Assembly (NCBI GenBank): GCA_905147135.1
Contig: LR990050.1
Span: 4,662,501 to 4,726,500, forward strand
Origin: Blastobasis lacticolella
Lineage: Eukaryota > Arthropoda > Insecta > Lepidoptera > Blastobasidae
DNA length: 64,000 bases
Reading direction: 5' to 3'
Shown here piece after piece: positions 12,101-24,100 of the stretch; within the stretch, counting starts at the first letter, position 1, and every line of letters begins with the position of its first letter. Below the pieces are notes generated by a model. That model made no database searches. It was not told the DNA's origin and worked only from the letters and a program-made list of their open reading frames with translations. Position numbers and translations under genes: made by a program.

Positions 12101-15100
12101 AAATCACCAAATATTCCCAGTGGCATCGCTCGCCACGGTATTCAGCGAAACAAATATTCCCAGTGGCATCGCTCGCCACGGTATTCAGCGAAACAAATAT
12201 TCCCAGTGGCATCGCTCGCCACGGTATTCAGCCAAAAAAATATTCCCAATGGCATCGCTCGCCACGGTATTCAGCGAAACAAATATTCCCAGTGGCATCG
12301 CTCGCCACGGTATTCAGCGAAACAAATATTCCCAGTGGCATCGCTCGCCACGGTATTCAGCGAAACAAATATTCCCAGTGGCATCGCTCGCCACGGTATT
12401 CAGTGAAACAAATATTCCCAGTGGCATCGCTCGCCACGGTATTCAGCGAAACAAATATTCCCAGTGGCATCGCTCGCCACGGTATTCAGCGAAACAAATA
12501 TTCTCAGTGGCATCGCTCGCCACGGTATCCAGCGAAATCCAATCCAAAAAATCCCGTCAGCATTAGGCGCTGTCCTAATTTACAACTGCCGGCGACCATT
12601 GTCGTACAACGGACATCGGCCGACCAATACGAGACCTCAAAACCGCACGACCATGGTCGCCCAACCGTTGCCAATCAGCACAGCCCCCAATTTAGATATT
12701 TCCTTGTAGTTTTAGTATTCATTATTAATACCTAGATTATAATTAGCGATTCGGCTATTAATGCCATACGAATAAATAATAAACAGTCTCCAAAGATTAC
12801 ATTGACGATTTCTTCCGATGTTGTCACTGTTGTCGATTTCGCACCACAGCGGCATGCTATGCGCCTGTCTCGGCCGCGGGGAGGCCGCCGCCCGCTGGCT
12901 CGAAGGGGCTGGTACCACCACTACCACTAGCACTAGCACTAGCTTACCAGGGTCGAACGCGGCGTTATACGCGCTAGAGCTAGCGGCGGCCAGGGGCGAG
13001 TGGGCGCGAGCAGCGGCCATCGCCTCTCGGGCGTTGCCGCGGCGGGCTCCCGCCATCACACTGCATCAGGCGAACCATCTCGAGCTCACGTGAGTCACTC
13101 TAATTTTATTTAGGCATCGAAGAGTCGCCGTGTGGTCTCCGGCAGAGTAAAACAGCCTTATACTTGTGGGTGTCGTACGAGGCAACTAATGTTTTCGAGG
13201 CAAAAGATCAAGAGTCTCCGTAGGCTGGAAAATGGGCAGCAGCGTTTTCCATTGTTATATTTGTAACACTGCTATCTCCAACCCGCCTGCCAAGCGTGGA
13301 GACTATGGCAATAACCTCCTCTTTCGTGGGAGAGGCCCTAAGGCCTGCAGTGGACTGTTGTGGGCTGTGATGATCAAACCGTCATGTTATGACACAAGTA
13401 ATAACAAAGTTTAGACCTAAAGTACCCTAATTAATTCACAACGCAATGAGTGCGTCGCTGTTACAAACAAAACAGTAAGAAACCAATTGTGTTACTTAAG
13501 AAGACAATTTCCCTATATTAAATTTCATATTGAAAATATCATTTTGCTCCATTTATCAATAGGCCCACTCCACTGCTGGACTTTAGCCTCTTTCATATCC
13601 GCGGAGGACTTTGCCATCAATTCCACTCTAGGCAGGGTTTCAGACAGCGGTGTCCAAAACACACATCAGAAAACGCTTATTTCTGCTCATTTTCTGGTTT
13701 AAGACATTAGTCGCCTTTTACGACTTCGGTTAGTGCATTTCTACTCTGCCGGACGCCATGCGACCAACCCTGCTCCGAATGCGTGATACAAAAATCAACC
13801 TTATTCTTTAAGCATCACATTCCATTTTGATCCATCTGTGCAGAACTAACTGGTTTTCATTTCGAATATCACCTGGTCTTAATACAGTTTCATTAGTTAT
13901 TTATGTGGAGGTTAGATAGATTTAAACTGAGAATGTTTGTGTGTGAATGAAAGAAGATAGTGATACCGAAAGTAATTATACCAATATTGACGGGGCCTTG
14001 ATATATAATGGCAAACATTATATATCAAGGCCCAACTTACAAAAGTCCCTACTGCACCTGCCCATACATAACCAAGCGGCTAGGCTTAAGCCTTCCATCC
14101 ATTTCCATCGTATTTAGGGTACAAATTGTTCTTCAGTTTAAACCGCGATGGAAATATAAACCTAAATCATAATGATATGCGTATGCCCAACTCCATTTAC
14201 GACCGAAAACCATCCACCCACAGGGCGGACTACCACGAAGCCCTAGCCAACTACGAGAAAAGCGTCATCACCTCCGACATCGACGACATAAACGACCCCA
14301 AAGTGATCGAACACAACACAAAGTGCGAGGCCGGCATCGCGCGGATGTCCATACGCTGCGGGGACATCATACGCGGCGTCACCATGGCCATGAAACACGC
14401 CAGCGACACCATGCTGCTAAAGGATTGCGCCCAACTACTCGAGGAGGAGAAACAGTACAGCCATGCGGCGCAGCTGTACGATCACGCCGGCAACACGGAG
14501 AAGGCCGCATCCCTATACATAAAACTCAAGTCCTGGCTGAAAGTCGAAGCTTTACTCCCGAAAATAAACTCGCCCAGCATCCACATCCAGTACGCCAAAG
14601 CGAAGGAGGCCGAGGGCAGATACAGCGAGGCGCTGAAGTCGTACTTGAAGGCCCAAGATTACGAGTCGGCGATCCGGCTCAACCTGGACAAACTGGACGA
14701 CATAGACGAGGCCGTCAACTTGGTGCAGGAAACTAAGTCGGTGCAGGGCGCCAAAATGGTGGCGCACTACTTCCAGAACAGCGACGATCCCACGTCGGCG
14801 ATACGGTTTCTGGTGATGTCCCTGTGCTACGACGAAGCTTTCCAGCTGGCCCGGAAGAATGGCAAGCTGCACCTGTACGGGGAGATTCTGATACAGACCT
14901 CGCAAGCCAGGTCGGAGGACTTCAAGAGTCTGGCGCTGCATTTCGAGGGGGAGAAGAACTACTTGTTAGCCGGGAAGTTTTACTTCCATGCCGGGGAGTA
15001 CAACAAGGCTATGTCGCACCTGTTGAAGGCGGGCAGCTCGGAGGAGGAGGAGAACGAGGCTATCAGCGTGGCCATCGACGCGGCGGCGGCCAGCGACGAC

Positions 15101-18100
15101 GAGCGACTCACTAGAAGGTCAGTGGCACAGTACTAGAGTGATAAAGTATGTATGTCCGCGTGTACTAGACTTGATATCGGGGTCGCCGCGATATTTAATT
15201 TATAAGGACGTCACATAGCCTATGTCCATATCAGGGTTCCCAAGATTGTCCTTCTTCTAAACCACGCAACGGATTTTGATAGGGTTTTTAGATTTATTTA
15301 CAGATTTAGGGAATTTCTTCCGGAAGGTTTATTACATGCATACTCATCATCATCATCATCGTCCTAGCGCTTATCCCGGCCTCTGCCAGGGTCCGCTTTC
15401 CTACTCAATCTTCTCCACTTCGCCCGGTCTTCGGCATCCTCTCGTCGTAAGCCGTTGGCTCTCGCATCCGACTCAGCGATGTCAATCCATCGCTTGTTGG
15501 GTCGCCCCCGTTGCCTCTTTCCTGATACCAGCAGGTTCAGGCACCTATTTCCCACGAACCCTATGCGAAGTCGGGGCGTGTGGCTAGTACTAGTTAGTAT
15601 ACAAATCAATTAATAATTTGGGCAGGTTGATAGAGTTCCTGCTGGGCGAGACGGATGGCACCCCCAAGGAGCCGCGGCACCTGTTCCGGCTCTACATGGC
15701 CAAGAGACAGTTCGCCGAGGCCGCCAAGACTGCGGTAATTATTATTTTGCTTTGTATACACTTCCCAAGTTCATTATAGACCTGCCTCCATATCCACGCA
15801 GGCGCTCGCCTTCTAATTTATTTATTTATTTATTTAATACTTTATGCACAAAATAGTACAAAGGTGGACTTAAAGCTTTGTTGCTTTATCTACCAGTCTA
15901 CCCCGAAAACTGGTAATAAAAATGGCAGGCGGTGCATAAAAATTTACAGCAACATTACACTTGAAATACTAAAAACCAACAACAACAAGATAGCAGAACG
16001 TACTGTCTAATGCTTGTCTTTTCTATCTTTAGCAGCTTTATCATGAGTGTGAAAGAGTAGGTAGCGCAAGCGGGCGCTCACGTTGATGCATGCGTTTTCA
16101 ACAATAGTTTAGTAACAAACCTTCTATGAGTTCCTCTAATTTACAATACACATAAATACCTACAAATATGTGATCATAACGCGTCGTACAATCCGCAAGA
16201 AAGGTAAGTATCTAGTGTAGTACCATGGCACAATAACTTTTCGTCACATCAAAACAGCGACAAGATGTTTCTAAGGGCTCCTGTAGGGGTAGGACGGTAA
16301 GAGAAAGAACGTGGTTTGTTGAATTATTCCATTTCTAGATTTATTTTCCGGTAACAGGAAAATAAAGGTCATTTACGGCCTATGGATGGAGTGTTTTGAA
16401 TTTAGAAAATGAACATTGCGTTTTGCGACAAATAAATCTAACGCTAAATACGCCAATATTGTACTGTTTATAGGAACTGATCGTATTGTACAGTTATTCA
16501 TTCCTCAACACCAGTATTGCAATACAATAAGAAAGTTTGAACTATCATATCAAGACGAATCTAACGTAACGAGTAACGGTGCTTTAAAACTTGTTAAATA
16601 TTTCATTTTATTTTATTTACATTATAGAAATCCGTCCGGTAGTTTACAATTAGTATTTTGTCTGTACTATGTAATATATGTAGAGGTGTTCGTTATATTA
16701 GATAACAGGTATATTATAACGGTATAAAATATTCTTATAATACCTAATATTTTCTGCAACTTACATATTATTACCATTTCACACAACATTTCGTTTCGTA
16801 GTTTCGCACTACCACCACCTGCCTGTACTGAGGTCAGATTGCGCACAATTGTCAACAATACAATTAGTCTATTTTTTAGATTTTTACTAGCTGACCCGGC
16901 AAACGTTGTTTTGCCATATAAATAATTTCCTAGAGGATTGTATGTATTTTTGTATGTTGTATCATAAAAAAATAGAAATTAAAAATTTTGTCTAAAAAAT
17001 AAATTAAAAAATTTAGGGGTGGACTACCCCTAACATTTAGGGGGATGAAAAATAGATGTTGGCCGATTCTCATAGATACCGGATAAGCACAAAAAATTTC
17101 ATCAAAATCGGTCAAGCCGTTTCGGAGGAGTATGGCAACGAAAACTGTGACACGAGAATTTTATATATTAAGAAGATTATCGCTGTAGATAAAACAGTGA
17201 CGGACGCACGTGGATGGAGAATCTGTATTCTATTGCATATTCTAATTACATTTTTCATAATAATATTGTTGTGTTATTTTTTCTGTTATGTACGCGTTTA
17301 ACGTCGTCAAAAGTAGCAAAACTAATGTTTTTATATGATATATAAAAATATATTTATTATAATGATTTTTTATAATTCAACTTTGCTCCCCAAATCAATT
17401 GAAAATATTAATACATAGCTGAAAAACGACGATCGTTATACGGTATTAGGGTGTTATTATAACGTTAAAAATAACATAACAGTTTATAATAGCATAACGT
17501 TCTATAATAATATATGAATATAACAGATCCGCGCACCTCTAAATCAATGTATGTGGTTTGGAGTTTTGAATTTGAACAGACCAGACTAGACGCACACGAA
17601 CAATATAACAAGCTGCACGTACGTAAATACGTGGCTCGTTTGCAAAAATACATCATCATCATCTCTAAATTAACAGAGAATTGACAGACTCGTTCCGGCG
17701 TCAACGAGGTCTTATTTGCGTGAGTGCCAGTCGTTAGCGCGATCTAATCGACGCGCAGAGCCATCTCGCGGCGCATGACGGTATTAATTATTGCAGCAAG
17801 TTATAAAGTCGACAACCGTGTCCTATTGTGTGGTGTCGTTGAATAGGTATTCTTCTTCTTATCGTGTCAATGATAATTAGGTTAAAGTATGTATGTATTG
17901 AAAAATCATTATATCTTACCATTTTTTATTTAGAATAACCGTTTAGGGTCTATAACGATTTAAAGTTAGTTAGAAACCCTTGCAACCATGAGCCGGACAC
18001 CACTACGTACCAAAAAGAACACAAAGTGCATTCAAGAATAAAAACCTTTGCCGGGTATTCGGTGCGTCGTTAACCAAATTGAATTAGCTGAATCGTTTTC

Positions 18101-21100
18101 ACTAACAACGTCTAATTATAGACTAAATTGAAGGCTATGCTACAAGCGGCGGTTTTTGACAAAAAAATATTTTTTTTAGCTCGTTTTACGACAGAAGTCT
18201 ATGAAAACTTTGTTATTTAAAAGTAGTACATAGCTATTACTAGATATTTAATTGAGCAGATTTCGTATTCAACTCCATAAACAATATATGTAAGTACTTG
18301 TTTTTTTGCTTGTGCAATTTTTAACCAACAGTCTAGGGTTTTAGTTTTTGCTCTACATTTTCAATTGTGGTCTTTTTAGTTCATGATTCGTAATATCTGT
18401 TTGATATATTTCGAGTGTTGGAAACGATTTTAGTTTTTATGCAATTTGTCATTCCAAATTACAGCATGTAGTCAAGTGGTAGGACTCTGTTAAGCCTAAG
18501 GAGTCCGAGTGAGTGCCATCGCCTTATCTATTTCTGCCGCCAAGCAACAATGCTTGCATTGTTGTGTTCCGGTTTGAAAGATAAGGTAGCCAGCGAAATT
18601 ACAGGTACGAGGCATTTCCTCTTAGTCCTCCGTGATAACGCACCTGTGGTTCTGCATTTTTGTTACTTGCAACCTAAATGTGTGAATTGTAGATGTTATG
18701 GGCGACAGTTACCATTACCATAAGGTGGGCTGTCTGCTTGTTTGGCACAAAATAGCATAAAAAAAGTTGATGGTTTTGAAAGCATTTTCTTCCTTCAAAT
18801 AATGGTTACGTTCTTACTTGTTCGTACGAACATTCGGGTTATAATGAAGACGAATCTAACGATACTTGAAATATATAAATCTGTCCAATAGTTTCGACGA
18901 TATCAGGTAATACAGAATATTACAAACATATTAGGAGCGAAAAACATAATCCTTATTTATTTATTTATTTAACAATTTATTGTACAAAAGATTGTTACAA
19001 AAGTATATGACATAATATATCAGACACAACGGGCCAACTTATTTCTATAAAGAAATTTCTTCCAGCAGGCCTACAGTAATCCTTTTGTGTGGTCTGGTAA
19101 AAAGAAAAAGAACATTAGAAAATAATATTATGGCATGGTATTAAACATTTTGCGGGAGCTCCGGTGGCCGAGTGGTTAAGGTATCGAATCCCACGGCGGC
19201 CATGTGCCAATGTTTCTTTTAACATAATTCAGTACGTACATTAGTTGAATGCTACCCGATGCTCTTACGGTCAGGGAAAGCATCCTGATGGAACTTGCAC
19301 CCTCAGCCGATTGAACATGCTCGAATCTGGTCAGGTTCACTTGGTAGCAGGGTCACGGAGGTCAAATCGCAGTCGCTGCACTGTAATTACCTGATAACCT
19401 GGATCATGGTCAAGCCGGACCCCGGGCCCTCATGCGCGAGATCACAACCGGGATATTAACGCTAGGACGATTATTTATTAAACATGGGGAGGGATGATAA
19501 TGGAAGGAGTGAGTGTCGAGGTAACGAGTGATAGGCCTAAATGGAGATATACATATATTGTGCGACCCCATCTAGTGGGATAAGGGCAGGTAGATGATGA
19601 TAATGATGACGTGATGACAGGGGCTAATGGTACAACATTGTTTTTCAAATTTTTTTGAAAATCGATAAGCAGTCATAGTCCTTTCAACAACTACCACGTA
19701 CGTTCTGTACAGCATTATCCTATATATCTCTCCGTACACCATAATTGAGGTATTGAGGAAGGATGCCATTATAGTTCAACAATTAGACTAATTATAACCT
19801 TCTCCACTGCTTGTCCATTTTATATTACTTTAAGGGCCGATTATTCGATCCTCAGATAAAATATATCAGTCTGATAAGTTATTATGCGACTAAAATAAAA
19901 ACGTACCTGTCTTCATGAATAAGTGAAGGATAACTGTTTGTTTTAATTTGGCAGTATATTATTTTATTAGACAGATAAATGTTATCGGAGGATTGAAAAA
20001 TCGGCCCTTAATAAGGTAACATGATCAGTCTAACAAAATAAAAAAAATCATATTTGTTCCCACTATTTTGGTTGCGCTTATATATTATTGCTGACTAAAC
20101 TTCAAAGTACTACTTAGCGCCTGCTGAAAAGATTAAAGATATATAGTCAAAGTTACAAAAGAGATAAACCAATAAGTGTGCCCTAGCTCTGACGTGTGAT
20201 GATGTACCTAGTGAAATTTTGAATTCTTTTCGAAATTTCGTTTTGAGCGCTTAAACCACGCTACGCATTTTGATCGGTAAACACCATCAGTTAGATAATT
20301 TTTCACAGAAGGTTTATTTATAAATACTTTCAGTTCTCAGCGGCTTTCACCCGCGCGCATTTCGTACCATTTAACTTTTCCTTATTATTTTCCCGGTATA
20401 AAAATTAGCCTAGGTTATTCAGTGATAACCTATACAGGGTGTTTCATAATACATGTATAAAGCCGTGAACTGGATGGAGTGCTAAACGTATTAAAACGAT
20501 AGGTACAATTATTTTTTTCGTGCGTGGAATAGTTACCGAGAAAATGACTATCGAACTTTTTCTTTTTCAATGTCGATAATCACATTTTGAAAACGAAAGA
20601 CCGCATCTCTAGAAATCAGTTGTAATAGGTCACTCAAGTTCATAATCAGGTCAATCAACTGAATAATACAATTTTACCAGTTACAGATAGGATATAGGTT
20701 TTGTCCCTTTAAGTCTTTTCTACCTACCGTTTCATATGAGTTTTAAAATTCAATCTAAAGATCACTACGATCAATACCTCAAGTGGCTGGTTAATAAAAT
20801 TATTATTACAAGCAGCTCGTGAGCAGTCCGGCACAAAAACAAGACATTTCGATGTTTGTTTCTACTTTAATTTATTTGTTTTTTGTTGCCTTCAACACAA
20901 TGTTGCACCTAGGTACATAGTCTTCAAACTAATTGCGAAAACACAATAAACATTAATAGGCAAAAAAGTTACAGCTTGATTTCGCGTCTGCGCCATATCT
21001 TCTATTGTACTAGGCAGTCATGACTGAAGCAGGTGGACTATGTACGGGATACTGATATCACAGGGTGTCCATAAAGTACATTCACTAGATTTTACGTACT

Positions 21101-24100
21101 AGGTACGGTCAGGAGACCCGGTTTTACCCTATCTTCAATTTACTAGTAACAGACACTACGGTTTGCCTTGAGCCGACCAATCATCAGTTGCAGTCGATAC
21201 TAATCCTTACAAAGTACAAAATAAAGCAGCTTTAGGGTTAATACGGATGCGCGGGAATGCTGTCCTTGGTCGGACGTCCGACCACGTATTCCACACTCAA
21301 ATGCGACTATTTTATCTTGCGTAAGGATTAGTATCAACTGCAACTAATGGTTGGTTGGCTCCAGAAAAAGGGGAACGTCTGTTGTTGTGTAGTTTTTAGT
21401 GTCAACAACGCTTAAGAAACAAATATGTACCTAGTGGCCTAGTGGCAGTACAATTACTTGTTTTATGCTACGCAGTGATAGTCCACCTGAAGGCAAGCGG
21501 TAACCGTCGCCCATTAATTACATCTACGATTTAAGCATTTAGGTTGCAGGCAACAAACATGCAGAACAGCAGATGCGTTGTCACTGTGAGGACTAAAATG
21601 AAATGCGTCATGCCTGTATTTGCACTGGCTTATTTTATGGACACCCCACGTACTAGGCGCAATATTAAGGAGGTCTAAATTATCCGTTTTGTATTTTTTG
21701 GTTTCGAGGGTTCTGTACAAAAAAATATTGTAATCAATTATGATTTTAATTCAAAAGGTTCATTCATAGTTTTTACGAAAGTGCACCACCACCTAACTAA
21801 TAGCAAAGTAGTCTTATTCAAATTACTGTAGCATATTAATGTAGCAAACTCTAATTAATGTAACATCTTTGTCTTTTTACGAGTTTGCTTTTTCATGTCA
21901 TGTCTGTCAGTCATGTTTCAGTGTCGCGTAGGTAATCGTACCTATCGTTTTCACGAACATTTCTTATCAACTAAAATTAACTAAATGATTCTTAGTTGAT
22001 GGAGCTATACCTATAAATATCCCATGCTTCACCCAATTGGAGAACCTAGGTCACCTAGGTGGAGCACGGACCCAAACACAATTTTAGAAATTACCGTCTA
22101 GGTTACTGTCATTGTACCAAACTACCCGATAAAATCGTGATAAGCAAATGTAGGCCATCGCCATAAGGATTATTATTAAGCCTACAGTTGGATTCGCTTG
22201 AGACTCACTTTATCAAATAAAAAAAAAAATCAACATTATGGTGCAACTACCAGGAGAACATAAAACGAGAGAACATAAAAGGCGAAATAAGTTAGACCCC
22301 TAAAACACGGATCCCTAAGTACGAATCCTTTTGCGCGTGCCGTCAAGGTCAAGGCCGGCGCCGGAGCTGTGGCGGCGCGTTTGACATCAAAATAGAAACT
22401 GAAAACTAAAAAATCTAAAAATAGAATACTTTGGCGGGCCGTTCTTTATTTTGTGGTTTGACCCACGGCGCGACTTCCATTGACGAAATTTGCCTTCTTT
22501 CGCGTCGTATTCGTTCATTCAGTTTTTAGCTTTTCGCGTGACCATAATGATTGTTGCGTTGTAGTTGTAGGATACCTAAGTACCTATTGTGAAGATAACT
22601 GTGATAAGAGTGTTAACGATGTGAACGAATGATTTATAGCTTCATGTCAAAAGGTACGTACCTACATGCTTTAAAGGTCTAGGTTCTAGCTAGACTTTAA
22701 GATATGCTACCTAGCTAGTACCTAATCGTAACGTTAGGAGGTTCTTTTCCGACGGGAAATAGGCAGAAAAGACAACGCTTTTATCTGTTCATGAAAACAT
22801 GTAGGTATTTAGTAAAACCTGTCTGTAATCTGTTTCAACAAAACTAGTCTCATAAGTGGTTCCCTACGCTACGTAGGTCCCTAGATGAGTGAACCATTTT
22901 AGTAGGACATAGTACCTACTTATTTGTGTAGAACGATTTATCAATTGAACGAATTCTATTTTAGTTATGTAGCTATCTTAAGTATGTTTTTCAAGAACGT
23001 TGGTGGCTGGGCGGTTGAGTATCCGACTCGTAAGCGAGAGAGGTGCCGAGTTCGAATCCCGCTGTGGCAATGTACCAATGACTATTTTCTGAGTTATGTA
23101 CATTAGTTGAAATTAACCGATGCTCCTATGGTGAGGGAAACATCATGATGAAATCTGCAAACTCTGGCAACTGAAATTGTAACCATGATCCAATCGAGTC
23201 AGGTTCCCCTGGTAGCAGGGTCATGGAGGTCAGATGGTAGTCGCTCCACTGTAACAAATTCTTTTCTCTCCACAAAATTATTTTCCGTGCCCGTGGTCCG
23301 CCTTGACTATGGTCCATGATCTAGGATTTGGCAGATTAGGTAATTAATTGCAGTGGAGCGACTGCCATCTGACATTCCTGGCTCCTAACCCTGCTACCAA
23401 GGGAACCTGACCAGATTGGATCATGGTTACTTACACATTCAGTCGTCTGAACTGAATGTGTAAGTTTCATCATGATAATTTCACTTACCGTGAAAGCATC
23501 GGTTAGTATTCAGCTAATGTGCATAACTTAAAAAAGAGTTATTGGTACATGGCGGCAGAGGGATTCGAACCTGGTACCTCTCGTGTACGATTCGGATACC
23601 GCAACCTTAGGCCACCGACGCTCCGACTATTTAAGCATACCTACCTATTGAAAATAATTAGTGTAGGCAAGTTCCTAGTTAATTTGGTAGAGCCTATTCA
23701 TGTAGATAAGTAGGTAACATTTAGTACGACGCCTGGTAGTAAGATGAAGGAGGTTGGTTTGTTTTGATATGAATGGCACGAGGTTATTACTCGTCCTTAT
23801 GGTGTGTACACACTTAACGTACGCCAACGAAGGGCTGTCGGCCGAATTATTTGGACTTCTAAGGTCTAATACTTGCATTTCGTGGTCAAGCAAACGATCT
23901 TTGGGAGTTTTGGGAACCGATTCGGGCTCGTATTTGCACGTTTGTTTGTTGGCCTTCGGTATCCGCCCAAACTGCGATTGGATGATTACTTCTATCCGTT
24001 TGATGTTACCGCCACGCTGCACTGCGGATTGCCGGCCGGCACACGCCAACGGACAATCGTTGGCCGAAACGGGTGCGCGTCACACATTGCCCGGTGTGTA

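Noticed and set aside
12097..12540. A CRISPR-like array
   Set aside because: The 43-bp units have no unique spacers and lie in a eukaryotic intron. It is a minisatellite.
12120..12735. Open frames of 66-190 codons in the minisatellite
   Set aside because: They arise because a 43-bp unit without stops reads open in every frame. No splice, start or homology support.
14323..15114. Other-frame ORFs over WDR19 exon 9
   Set aside because: Shadows of the conserved TPR frame.
16416..16727. 103-codon plus-strand ORF
   Set aside because: AT-rich intron sequence with no similarity that I recognise.
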